In this document: positions 26,911 through 35,270 of the stretch, in pieces | Layout: each line of letters opens with the position of its first letter | Numbering within the stretch: the stretch's first letter is position 1 | From: Gammaproteobacteria bacterium | Lineage (GTDB): Bacteria; Pseudomonadota; Gammaproteobacteria; Xanthomonadales; SZUA-5 | Length of the DNA stretch: 43,130 bases | NCBI GenBank assembly: GCA_030430155.1 | Contig: JAUIFV010000018.1 | Coordinates: 1-43,130, forward strand | Direction of reading: 5' to 3' | Made by a program: the position numbers and the translations under genes | Notes under the pieces: model-generated | The model's input: the letters and a program-made list of their open reading frames with translations, nothing else | What the model was told of the DNA's origin: nothing | The model's database searches: none

Positions 26911-27296
26911 TCAGCCGCTGTCGCTGCATACGGCGACAAACTGACTGGGGTGGCTCCGATCGATGTCCTGGTCGCCGCGCTGGCTGGGCACGAAAGCGCC
27001 AGCGCACAGCGCCGACCCACAGTGCGGCCAACTCGCTCATATCTCCGGTCCCGCAGTGGTGTTGTGGTCTTCTTCAGCTGTTGTGGGTCCGATCTGCGAT
27101 CGGACGCTCTTCGCAATCAGGCCAAAGTCAGTTCAAGCGCGCCACCGCGCAGTGCTCACCCGATGCCGATCCTGCTTCTAGCCTCTTCCAAGCGCAATCC
27201 GCTCCCCGCTCAACGCCTTCTAAACAATTGGCCCTCTAGCGTGATTCGGCACTAGACGCTGATCGCGGCGATTGCGCCGCACCGCTGGAGATTCCG
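26911..27296. other. Non-coding gap before the beta-helix gene
   Basis: No credible gene is seen in 386 bp. It holds one hairpin, TCCGATC-TGC-GATCGGA (27088-27104), with no T-run after it, so not a clear terminator. A good Shine-Dalgarno (GGAG at 27287-27290) serves the next gene. A promoter for that gene should lie in the AT-richer stretch near 27215-27270, but no boxes can be named. Confidence 0.5.
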
Positions 27297-30275
27297 ATGA
27301 CCGCTATTCGCTCGCTGATTGCATTCCTGCTGCTCGCACCTGCATCTCTGTGGGCCGCAACCATCGCCCTCGCCCCTGGGGAAGTGGCGGTGGCTGCCAA
27401 CGGTCAGTGCTCGCTGATCGAGGCCATCCACAATGCCAATGCTGACGCCCAGGTGGACAACGGCGATTGCGGCGCCGGCAGCGGCGCCGATACGCTGCTG
27501 CTGCCCGTCGGTGGTTTTGACGACTACGTGCTGCAGCAGCCCGATGCGGTCAATGCCGACAACGGCCTGCCGGTGATCAGCTCCGCGATCACCATCGACG
27601 CCCCGACCCCTGGCGTCATCCGTCGCGCTACCGCCGCCTGCAATCGCAACGGCACGGCGGACCCGGGAGAGTTTCGGCTGATCGAGGTGGTCAGCGGTGG
27701 GTCACTGACGCTGCGCAATCTGTCGCTGCGCAGCGGCTGCGCCGACGGCAGCGGCCCGCGCAATGACGGTGGTGCGGTACGGGTCAACAGCGGCGCAACG
27801 TTGATTGCCCATCGCGTGGATTTCGCCAGCAATCGCGCGCGGGACAAGAGCGGCGCGGTCGATGTGGATTCGGGCGCGACGGTGACCATTACCGCGAGCA
27901 AGTTTCAAAACAATCAGGCCGACGGCGGGGCCGGCGCCATTGGCAACGGTGATTCCATCGTGACCATCGATTCCTCGACCTTTTCCAACAACAGCGCTGG
28001 TGGTGAGGGCGGCGGCGCTATCGGCAATTTCGGGACACTGCATCTGCGCAACAGCACGGTGTCCGGCAATGACACGACCGGCAACGGCGGCGCCATCGGC
28101 AATGGCAGCGGTGGCACATCGGTGATCGAGTTCAGCACCCTGGTCGACAACAGCGCCAGCGGCGCGCTGGGCGGCGGTGGCATCGGCAATGCCGGCACGC
28201 TGCAGATCAAGAACTCGATCGTTGCCGACAACGGCGCCGATGACTGTGTCAATCTGGGTGCCTTCGAGGCCTTTGGTGAGAATTTCGACAGCAGCGGCAG
28301 CTGCGCGGCAATCGACCCGGACTTCGTCCAAGCCACACTGGCTGCACTCAACCTGGGCAATCTGTCCAGCAACAGCGGATTCACTTTCAGCCACCTGCCC
28401 GGCGCCGGTAGCGTGGTCATCGATGCGGTCAGCGACTGCACCGCAGTGGACGGTCTGACCGCCTATGAGCGCGACCAGCGCGATCTGCCCCGGCCCTGGG
28501 ATGGCGACGGTCAGAACGGCGCGCAGTGCGATGTCGGCTCGGTGGAGGTGATTCCGCTGGGCAGCGAGCAGATCGTGGTGGACGGAGTGAGCTGCACCCT
28601 GGGCGATGCCATCGAGGCGGCCAACAGCAGCCAAACGGTGGCCGGCTGCGCGAACGCCCTGTTCGGCAGCGACACGCTGATCCTCAATGCCCCGGTGCTG
28701 CTGACCGGCGCAGACACCCTGCGCTCGACCGAACGCGAAGGCGCCTTTGCCGCGCTGCCCGACATCACCAGTCAGATCAGTATCGAGCCGGGCACGCACC
28801 GCCGTATCGAGCGTGATCCTGGCCTGGACTGCGTCAGCGCCGACGGCCCCAATGAGTTCCGGCTGTTCAACGTGGTGGCCGAAGGCGAACTCCGGCTGGA
28901 AGACGTCGAACTGGCCAACGGCTGCGCCAATCGCGGCGGCGCGGTGCTGGTGGCTGACGCCGCTCTGCTGGCCCTGCAGCGCGACGATACAGGCGTCAGC
29001 ATGATCGGCAACACCGCGCGCTCGACCACCTTGAGCGCACAAGGCGGCGCGATCTGGATCGATTCCAGCGCCCAATCGGAGATCAATGGGGCGCGCTTTG
29101 AGGGCAACCGGGCCATCGGCGCGCGTGCTCAGGGCGGCGCGTTGTGGGAGAACGGTGCGCTCGTTGAGTTGCTCGGCAGCCGCTTTGACGGCAATCAGGC
29201 GCTGGCGATGGGCGCGACCATCGCGGAGAGGGAAGCACAAGGCGGCGCAGCCCATCTGGTCCGGTCAAGCATCCGTAGCGGCGTCTTCAGCGACAATCTT
29301 GCCCAAGGGGGCGATGCTGCAGGCAGCATCGGAGGAAGCGCCAGGGGTGGTGCGCTGTACGTAGACAACCTTGATGAAAGCGCGCCGCAAATTGCCGATA
29401 CGTTGTTCGAAGGCAATTCGGCCCGTGGCGGGCAGGGTAATACCGGGGGCAGGGCCGAGGGCGGCGCCGCGTTCCTGTCCAGATCCGGGATCACGATCGT
29501 TCGCGCCACCTTCCAGTACAACCTGGCCGAAGCTGGTCTGGGTATGGCAAACGCGGAGGCTGCCATCGGTGGTGCGCTCAGGACGACGGCTTTGGTCGAA
29601 CTTGACCACGTCACCATTTCCCACAACGAGGCTCGTGGCGGCAGTTCAGTACCGATCGGCGGGAACGCCGAGGGCGGCGGTCTCTCCCTTGACACCGGCT
29701 CAGTGCCATTGATGCTGCGCCATTCCACCGTTGCCGCCAACCGGGCAATCGCCGGCACTGGCGGCGTGCCCGGAGTCGCATTAGGCGGCGGCCTGTCGAT
29801 TAGGGACAAGGGCACAACGCAGATTTTCTCCTCAGTGCTGGAGGGCAATGTGGCGGTCGTTGGTGCAGCGATCTCGCCCTCGGAATGCTTCGCTGATAGC
29901 GATGGCACATTCGACAGCCTGGGCTTCAACACCCTGGCTGAAGCCAGCCCGGACTGCGCCTTCGACGAGCCCAGCGACCAGACCGGCGTCGGTCCTTCGC
30001 TGATCCCGCTGGGCGACTACGGCTGCGTGGAGACTCTGCCCGACGGTGCCTGCCTGCCCACCCATCCGGTGCGCGTCGGTCGACCGGCCCAGGATGCCGC
30101 CAGCTGCGCCTCCGGGGCCACCGAAGACGCCCGCGGTTCCTCGCGCCCCTGGGACGACCCCAACGTGGTCAATGCCGACGACGGCTGCGATGCCGGCGCC
30201 TATGAATCGCGCGATGTCGACAACGATGGCTTCGACGACGATTCCATCCGAATCCACGACGACGGCTTCGAGTAG
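27297..30275 (+). CDS. Secreted beta-helix repeat protein with two CSLREA-type modules and C-terminal DGFE
   Basis: Protein of 992 residues. A signal peptide (ALIAFLLLAPASLWA-like, residues 1-20) is followed by two copies of one architecture. Module 1 begins CSLIEAIHNANAD (residue 37) and module 2 begins CTLGDAIEAANSS (about 430); both resemble the CSLREA motif of proteobacterial surface proteins. Each is followed by many Gly/Asn-rich right-handed beta-helix turns (GGAIGNGG, FSNNSAGGEGGGAIGN, GNRAIGARAQGGALW) and a choice-of-anchor-like close (CDVGSVEV; CDAGAYES). An acidic tail DVDNDGFDDDSIRIHDDGFE ends the protein. Such helices form adhesins or carbohydrate-acting surface proteins; no catalytic site is recognisable. 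It lies upstream of a two-component system in the same direction. Confidence 0.85.
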   Translation: MTAIRSLIAFLLLAPASLWAATIALAPGEVAVAANGQCSLIEAIHNANADAQVDNGDCGAGSGADTLLLPVGGFDDYVLQQPDAVNADNGLPVISSAITIDAPTPGVIRRATAACNRNGTADPGEFRLIEVVSGGSLTLRNLSLRSGCADGSGPRNDGGAVRVNSGATLIAHRVDFASNRARDKSGAVDVDSGATVTITASKFQNNQADGGAGAIGNGDSIVTIDSSTFSNNSAGGEGGGAIGNFGTLHLRNSTVSGNDTTGNGGAIGNGSGGTSVIEFSTLVDNSASGALGGGGIGNAGTLQIKNSIVADNGADDCVNLGAFEAFGENFDSSGSCAAIDPDFVQATLAALNLGNLSSNSGFTFSHLPGAGSVVIDAVSDCTAVDGLTAYERDQRDLPRPWDGDGQNGAQCDVGSVEVIPLGSEQIVVDGVSCTLGDAIEAANSSQTVAGCANALFGSDTLILNAPVLLTGADTLRSTEREGAFAALPDITSQISIEPGTHRRIERDPGLDCVSADGPNEFRLFNVVAEGELRLEDVELANGCANRGGAVLVADAALLALQRDDTGVSMIGNTARSTTLSAQGGAIWIDSSAQSEINGARFEGNRAIGARAQGGALWENGALVELLGSRFDGNQALAMGATIAEREAQGGAAHLVRSSIRSGVFSDNLAQGGDAAGSIGGSARGGALYVDNLDESAPQIADTLFEGNSARGGQGNTGGRAEGGAAFLSRSGITIVRATFQYNLAEAGLGMANAEAAIGGALRTTALVELDHVTISHNEARGGSSVPIGGNAEGGGLSLDTGSVPLMLRHSTVAANRAIAGTGGVPGVALGGGLSIRDKGTTQIFSSVLEGNVAVVGAAISPSECFADSDGTFDSLGFNTLAEASPDCAFDEPSDQTGVGPSLIPLGDYGCVETLPDGACLPTHPVRVGRPAQDAASCASGATEDARGSSRPWDDPNVVNADDGCDAGAYESRDVDNDGFDDDSIRIHDDGFE

Positions 30276-30531
30276 CAATGGGCTGCCGCTAGCAGACCTG
30301 ATCCAGCATGCCGATGGCTGCGAAGACGATGGCGGGCAGCGCCCGCCCGCTCGATCCAGCTAGGGCTGGCGGCTTGCGCCGACCAGGGCACAAACCTATG
30401 CTCGAGCGCTGCGGCGGTCAGTCATGCTAGGCGATTATTTGCGCCGGCTGGGCTGGTTGCGGGGAAGGGTGAAATCGCCGCCTCGCCTGCCGCCGTCGAC
30501 GAATCAGCCGCGGCAGCGGGTTGGGGGGCGG

Positions 30532-31221
30532 ATGCGGGAACAGCCATCGGGCGCTGCGACGCGGCTGCTGTTGATCGAGGATGATCAGCGCTTCGGTCGG
30601 GCGCTGCTGGCCGCGCTCAACGCTCAGGGCTTTGAGGTGGAGTGGAGTCAGGACGGCCTGCGCGGGCTGGATCTGGCGCTGGGCCACGCCTGGGGTGCGG
30701 TGATCCTGGATCTGATGATCCCCACGCTCAATGGGCCCACGGTTTTGCGTCGGCTGCGCGAGGAATCGCAGGTCCCAGTGCTGATACTGACCGCCAGGCA
30801 TTCGCTGCAGGATCGGGTCGATCAGCTCGATCACGGCGCGGATGACTATCTGACCAAACCGGTGGAGCTGCCCGAACTGGTGGCGCGGCTGCGCGCGCTG
30901 ATCCGGCGTGCTGCGGGTTCGGCGAATCAATCCTTGACGCTGGGCGATCTGGAGATTGACCTCTACCAGCGACTGGTGCATCGCCAGGGCCAGCGCATCG
31001 AGCTGACGTCCACCGAGTTCCGCCTGCTCGAGCATCTGATCCGCAACCGCGGGCGCACGCTGGCCACTGCCGAGATCGCCAAAGTCGTGTCGGGCAGCGG
31101 TGATTTGCTTACCGCGGCGACGGTGCGCGCCCACGTTCGCAACCTGCGAGCCAAGCTGGGCGAGTCGACCGTGCAAACGCGGCGCGGCTACGGCTACTTG
31201 ATCCCGGATCAGGCGCAATGA
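30532..31221 (+). CDS. OmpR-family response regulator
   Basis: Protein of 229 residues with start MREQPSGAATRLLLIEDDQ. The frame is open 36 codons further upstream, but that stretch is unlike a receiver. Receiver domain: acidic pair E16/D17-D18, phosphoacceptor D60 (VILDLMIP), T87 (LTAR) and K109 (LTKP). The C-terminal winged helix (about 125-225) includes IELTSTEFRLLEHLIRNRGR and VRAHVRNLRAKLG, typical of OmpR/PhoB. Its stop overlaps the histidine-kinase start (ATGA), so the two are translationally coupled. It is flanked by two secreted repeat proteins, the most likely regulatory targets by position. GGGGGG precedes the start. Confidence 0.92.
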   Translation: MREQPSGAATRLLLIEDDQRFGRALLAALNAQGFEVEWSQDGLRGLDLALGHAWGAVILDLMIPTLNGPTVLRRLREESQVPVLILTARHSLQDRVDQLDHGADDYLTKPVELPELVARLRALIRRAAGSANQSLTLGDLEIDLYQRLVHRQGQRIELTSTEFRLLEHLIRNRGRTLATAEIAKVVSGSGDLLTAATVRAHVRNLRAKLGESTVQTRRGYGYLIPDQAQ

Positions 31222-32489
31222 GCAGCGCCGGCGATTCGGCGGCGGTGTCCACCGGTATTCCGGTATCGGTGCTGCGCATGGCCTCGGGAAATACCGTGCA
31301 GGTGCTGGCCGCTTTTGCGCTGCTTGCTGTGCTGTTTCGAGCGGCAGGAGCCTGCTACTCGTACGTGCTCGGCCCGCCGTTGATGGTCTGGTTGCAGGTG
31401 CTGAGTGCTGTGCTCTATCTCGGGCTGGCGCTAGGGCCCTGCCGGCGTGGTCAGGCCAATCTCTTTCTCGCCGTCATTGGTCCCGAATTCGTCGTCTGGG
31501 GTGTTGCGATGGTCCTGAGTTACGGACTGGGCAGCTTGTTCCATCTGCACACCCTGTTCGTCACCGCTGGGATCATCCTGCTCTTGCACGAGCAACCGGT
31601 GCGTCAACGCCTGGTGCTGTTTGTGCTGCCGATCGTGCTACCGATCCCCTTCATGCTGGTGCTGCGTACAAGCGTGCCGGCGGTTTTGCTCGACCACGAG
31701 CATGAGCAGTTTGTCGCCATCTTCAATCAAGGCGTGGGTGCGGCCTACTTCATGATCATCTGCGGTCTGGCGACGCTGGACCACGCCCGCGCCCGTCAGC
31801 TGGCCGAATCCCGCGCCGAGATGCAAACCCGGCTCATCGAAGACTTGAGCCACGAACTGCGCACCCCCATTGCCACCGTGCTGACCTCGGCGCAGGGCGC
31901 GCAGCTCGGCGGTCAAGCCAGCGCCGAGGTCAGCGAGTGCCTGCAGTGGATCGAGGAATCGGCCCGGGCGGCCGGACGGTTGACGCAACGGATGCTCGAT
32001 CTGGCCACCCTGGATCGCGGCTGGCGGCCGGATTCAAAGCCTGTGGCGCTGGCCGACGGGGTCGCCGAGATCGTCGAGCGCATTCGGCCGCTGGCCGGCG
32101 CACACGGTGCGAGTCTGCGCGCCAGGCTGGATCCGGCATTGCACAGGGAGGTCGACCTGGCCTCGCTGGAGATCGTGCTGCAAAACCTGATTGGCAACGC
32201 GCTGGCACACTCGCCCCGGGGCAGTGTGGTGACCGTCCAGCTGCGCGTGGGCGGCAACGGCCTGCCGCGAATCGCGGTGGCTGATCAAGGCGAGGGGATT
32301 GCCGCCGAGGATCTGCCGCGGGTCTTTGATCGGCTGTGGCGCGCCGACCGCGCCCGTACTCGTGACGAGGGCCGTTTTGGGCTGGGCCTGTCCATCGCCC
32401 AACGCCATGCTCACTTGATGGATGCGCGCATCGAGGTTCAGTCCAAGCTGGGCAAGGGCTCGATCTTCACCGTGGTTTTCGTGGTTTGA
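31218..32489 (+). CDS. Membrane sensor histidine kinase
   Basis: Protein of 423 residues. The N-terminal part (about 25-187) has six hydrophobic helices and no large periplasmic loop, so the signal is probably sensed within or near the membrane. HisKA domain: H-box EDLSHELRTPIATV with phosphoacceptor H212. The HATPase domain has N-box LQNLIGNALAHS, G1 ADQGEGIAAEDL, F-box VFDRLWRAD and G2 FGLGLSIAQRH. It overlaps the response-regulator gene by 4 bp, forming a two-gene cassette. The stimulus cannot be inferred. A direct repeat lies immediately after the stop. Confidence 0.93.
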   Translation: MSSAGDSAAVSTGIPVSVLRMASGNTVQVLAAFALLAVLFRAAGACYSYVLGPPLMVWLQVLSAVLYLGLALGPCRRGQANLFLAVIGPEFVVWGVAMVLSYGLGSLFHLHTLFVTAGIILLLHEQPVRQRLVLFVLPIVLPIPFMLVLRTSVPAVLLDHEHEQFVAIFNQGVGAAYFMIICGLATLDHARARQLAESRAEMQTRLIEDLSHELRTPIATVLTSAQGAQLGGQASAEVSECLQWIEESARAAGRLTQRMLDLATLDRGWRPDSKPVALADGVAEIVERIRPLAGAHGASLRARLDPALHREVDLASLEIVLQNLIGNALAHSPRGSVVTVQLRVGGNGLPRIAVADQGEGIAAEDLPRVFDRLWRADRARTRDEGRFGLGLSIAQRHAHLMDARIEVQSKLGKGSIFTVVFVV

Positions 32490-32529
32490 GTTCAACTCAA
32501 CGCAAACTCAACAAAACGGCGCCTAGGGT
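32488..32529 (+). promoter_or_regulatory. Candidate OmpR/PhoB-type operator and promoter upstream of the repeat protein gene
   Basis: AACTCAAC occurs twice, at 32494-32501 and 32505-32512, exactly 11 bp apart (one helical turn). The second copy ends 11 bp before the -10-like TAGGGT (32524-32529). This is the layout of a PhoB-box class II promoter. The left copy also sits in the palindrome GAGTT-C-AACTC (32488-32498), which overlaps the kinase stop codon. The regulator assignment is inference from adjacency. Confidence 0.5.
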
Positions 32530-32591
32530 GGAGCAACGCTACCGCGACTGAACAACCGCGCGGTGGCGACTCAATCCACCTGGAGCCACTC

Positions 32592-34805
32592 ATGCGCATA
32601 GCACACTGTCTACCGCCATCATCTGTACTCGGTCGCGTGTTCCGCCGCCCACTTTCGGTTGGCGCCTTGCTGTTCGCATCTACAGCCGCGAGCGCGTCCG
32701 GCAATGGCCCCTTCGGTCTCCCCGACATGCCCATCGTAGACGGCCAGGTTCTGGCGATGGCTGCAGACGGCGACCTGCTCTACGTCGGGGGTATCTTCGA
32801 CATGGTCGGCCCGGCCACCGGCCCGGCGGTGGAGATCGACCTGGTCAGCGGCGCCATTTCGCTGCAGTCGCTGGGCATCGCTGCGGCAGAAGAAAACGAC
32901 GTCCGAACAGTCGTCTCCGATGGCAGCGGCGGATGGTACATCGGCGGAAGATTCACCGAGGTCGGCGGCCTGCCGCGGCGGGGCTTGGCCCGAGTGCTCG
33001 CCGACGGCAGCGTGGACCCGGCCTTCGACGCCCAGCTCGATGACGACGTGGAACTGCTGCTGCTGCACGCCGGCAACCTCTATGTGATGGGCGATTTCTC
33101 ACAGGTGGGCGCCAGCGCGCGCAGTACCGCCGCCGCGGTCGACCCGACCACCGGCGCGGTGACGATGTGGGCGCCCGAGCCCAATCGAGGCATCGCCGCC
33201 ATTGCCGTCGGGCCAACCGGACTGCTGGTCGGTGGGCGCTTCGACAACATCGGCGGTGTGCAGCGCAGCCGCTTCGCCGAATTGGACCCGATCAGCGGCG
33301 CCGCCACCGCCCTGCAGGTGGACATCAATGGCGGAAGCAATCGATTGGTAACAGCCTTGGCCGTTGTCGGCAACACCGCCTACCTGGGCGGCTCCTTCAC
33401 CGGCATTGGCGGACAGCCGCGGGATCGCCTGGCGGCGGTCGACCTGAGCACCGGACTGCCCACGGCCTGGAATCCGGGCGCCGACGCTAATCCGAACGTC
33501 CTGCTCGCCGCCGACGATGTGCTTTGGGTGGGCGGCGTCTTTTCCATGCTCGACGGGACAGCCCGACAGGGTGTGGGCGCCTTCGACCTGACCAGCGGCA
33601 ACCTCAGCACCTGGGATCCTGCCCTGGGCGCCGATGGATATGTCGAGGCGATCGCCCTTGGCGGGAAGGGCACGGTGATACTGGGTGGGGAATTTGACAG
33701 CGTGGGTGGTGTGGATCGTCTCAATCTGGTCGAAGTCGACGATTCCAGCGGGATGGCCGTGGGCTTTGGCCAGGGCACAGGTCAGCCGGTGCGAGCGCTG
33801 GCCCGTGACGGCGCCCGACTGATGGTCGGCGGTGATTTCGCCACGGTTGGAGGCCTGATCCGGCGCAATCTGGCCGCATATACCGTTTCCACCGGCGAGC
33901 CCACCGCCTGGGCGCCGAGCGTATCGGCACAGAACCCACTCATCCTCGACGTGGCGGTGTCCGGGAATACGCTGTACGTCGGCGGGGGATTCAGCGAGAT
34001 CAACGGCGCTGCGCGTGAGAATCTTGCCGCGATCAACGCGGACGACGGGACCCTGCTGCCCTGGAATCCCGCCCCCAACGACTTCGTCTATGCGCTGGAG
34101 ATCGTCGATGATTCGGTCTATGTGGGCGGCGAGTTCGGGCAGATCGGCGGGCAGTCGCGGTCCTTTCTGGCCGAGCTCGACGCCACCAGTGGTGCAGCCA
34201 GCGCCTGGGCGCCCAGCCTGTCCGAGACGGTTTACGCGCTCGCGGTCAGCGACGACACCGCCTACGTCGGACTGCGACTCGGCGACTCGATTCGTGCCAA
34301 CAGCGCATTCGCCTTCGACCTAGTGAGTGCGATGCCCACGGCCTGGGATCCCAACCTCATCAATCAGTCTGTCGACAGTCTGGCCATCGACGGCGCGGAG
34401 GTCCTGGTCGGCGGGCTGTTTGCGCAACTCGGTGGCCAGCCGCGCGAGAACCTGGGCGCGGTCGATGCCACGGTGGGATTAGCCACCGGATGGGACCCCG
34501 GAGCTGGCGGCCGGGTCGGCGACTTGCTGGTCGATGGCCGAACGGTGTACGTGGCCGGCAGCATCAACGGGGCAGGCACCGGGGTAGCTGCGCGGGGTGG
34601 TCAGGGTTCGGTCGGAGTCGCGGCGGTGGACCGGATCAGCGGTGCGACCGTCTGGCTGCCGGAGATCAGCGGCAATGGGTCAGCCGTGGCGCTGTCGGGC
34701 GAATGGGTAGCCGTCGGCGGCAACTTCCGCAGCATGGGCCGCGGTGGCCTGCTGCTCTTGCGTGGGCCGGAATTCCTTTTCGCTGACGGCTTTGAGGCGC
34801 CGTAG
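32592..34805 (+). CDS. Secreted beta-propeller-like repeat protein with C-terminal DGFE motif
   Basis: Protein of 737 residues. A signal peptide (RRPLSVGALLFASTAASASG) is followed by about 14 units of roughly 50 residues. Each has a YVGGxF-type strand (LYVGGIF, WYIGGRF, LLVGGRF, AYLGGSF, LWVGGVF, LYVGGGF, VYVGGEF), then VGGxxRxxLAAxD, then TGxxTAWDP. The pattern resembles delta-60/beta-propeller repeats. The protein ends in FLFADGFEAP; no membrane anchor is seen. It is probably extracellular; substrate or ligand is unknown. GGAG precedes the ATG. It follows the histidine kinase by 102 bp, with the direct-repeat operator candidate in that gap. Confidence 0.85.
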   Translation: MRIAHCLPPSSVLGRVFRRPLSVGALLFASTAASASGNGPFGLPDMPIVDGQVLAMAADGDLLYVGGIFDMVGPATGPAVEIDLVSGAISLQSLGIAAAEENDVRTVVSDGSGGWYIGGRFTEVGGLPRRGLARVLADGSVDPAFDAQLDDDVELLLLHAGNLYVMGDFSQVGASARSTAAAVDPTTGAVTMWAPEPNRGIAAIAVGPTGLLVGGRFDNIGGVQRSRFAELDPISGAATALQVDINGGSNRLVTALAVVGNTAYLGGSFTGIGGQPRDRLAAVDLSTGLPTAWNPGADANPNVLLAADDVLWVGGVFSMLDGTARQGVGAFDLTSGNLSTWDPALGADGYVEAIALGGKGTVILGGEFDSVGGVDRLNLVEVDDSSGMAVGFGQGTGQPVRALARDGARLMVGGDFATVGGLIRRNLAAYTVSTGEPTAWAPSVSAQNPLILDVAVSGNTLYVGGGFSEINGAARENLAAINADDGTLLPWNPAPNDFVYALEIVDDSVYVGGEFGQIGGQSRSFLAELDATSGAASAWAPSLSETVYALAVSDDTAYVGLRLGDSIRANSAFAFDLVSAMPTAWDPNLINQSVDSLAIDGAEVLVGGLFAQLGGQPRENLGAVDATVGLATGWDPGAGGRVGDLLVDGRTVYVAGSINGAGTGVAARGGQGSVGVAAVDRISGATVWLPEISGNGSAVALSGEWVAVGGNFRSMGRGGLLLLRGPEFLFADGFEAP

Positions 34806-34913
34806 GAACACCTATCGCCGCTGCAGACATCGCGCAGTAGGGAGCGGAGAAGTTCCGTAGAGGCGGCTTGTGCTGCGGATTAAAACGCTGAAATCATTGC
34901 GATTTCGTGCAGA
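34806..34913. terminator. Gap after the repeat protein, with a possible tRNA terminator (minus strand)
   Basis: No gene is seen in 108 bp. On the minus strand, downstream of the tRNA, GAAATC-GCAAT-GATTTC (34890-34906) is followed by AGCGTTTTAA, a weak intrinsic-terminator shape suited to the leftward tRNA. The stem is only 6 bp. Confidence 0.4.
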
Positions 34914-34990
34914 TGGTGGCTATGGGTGGACTCGAACCACCGACCCCAGCATTATGAGTGCTGTGCTCTAACCGGCTGAGCTACATAGCC
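34914..34990 (-). tRNA. tRNA-Met (anticodon CAT), elongator type
   Basis: Read on the minus strand, the 77-nt sequence begins GGCTATGTAGCTCAGCCGGT and ends CCCATAGCCACCA. The acceptor stem GGCTATG/CATAGCC is perfect, the anticodon stem is CAGCA/TGCTG with loop CTCATAA, and the T-loop is TTCGAGT. CCA is encoded. The body matches elongator tRNA-Met rather than initiator, since the first pair is G-C; a CAT-reading tRNA-Ile2 is a less likely alternative. No other tRNA is adjacent. Confidence 0.95.
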
Positions 34991-35205
34991 ACTGAGCCGC
35001 GCAGAATGCCACAGCGCTGGCCACTCGTCCACAGTCTTTTCCGATTATCGCCGCCTCTGCGGCGCGCCCCCGTCTGCGCGCTCACCTGCGCTTCGGCCGA
35101 GCAAACCCGGATTTCTCATAGCACGCGTTCTGCGGACAGCGCCGCCAAGACAGGTAGGAGGCATGCGGGCCAAGCTGAATGTCAGCCAACCTTCATCGAA
35201 GCTTT
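34991..35205. other. Non-coding gap between tRNA-Met and phasin promoter
   Basis: No credible gene is seen. The interval must contain the leftward tRNA promoter. No repeat or hairpin worth naming was found. Confidence 0.4.
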
Positions 35206-35244
35206 GTTGCAGTGCAACATAAACAGGGTTATGCTGCACCGCAA
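35206..35244 (+). promoter_or_regulatory. Phasin promoter with GTTGCA-G-TGCAAC palindrome
   Basis: The perfect palindrome GTTGCA-G-TGCAAC (35206-35218) overlaps a candidate -35 (TTGCAG, 35207-35212), with -10-like TATGCT 17 bp downstream (35230-35235). A second TGC-ACC-GCA motif (35234-35242) follows. Paired TGC/GCA words are the type of site reported for the polyhydroxyalkanoate repressor PhaR upstream of phasin genes. PhaR control here is inference; no phaR lies in the window. Confidence 0.5.
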
Positions 35245-35270
35245 CATCGAACCACTGGGAGAGCACCGCA

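Noticed and set aside
27088-27104. TCCGATC/GATCGGA hairpin as terminator of the kinase gene
   Set aside because: It lies 178 bp after the stop and lacks a T-run.
27702-29255. 517-codon minus-strand open frame
   Set aside because: Antisense to the beta-helix protein, which has a signal peptide, repeat pattern and Shine-Dalgarno; the shadow has none.
34914-34990. Integration site at the tRNA gene
   Set aside because: No integrase or repeated tRNA 3' end was seen on either side within the window.
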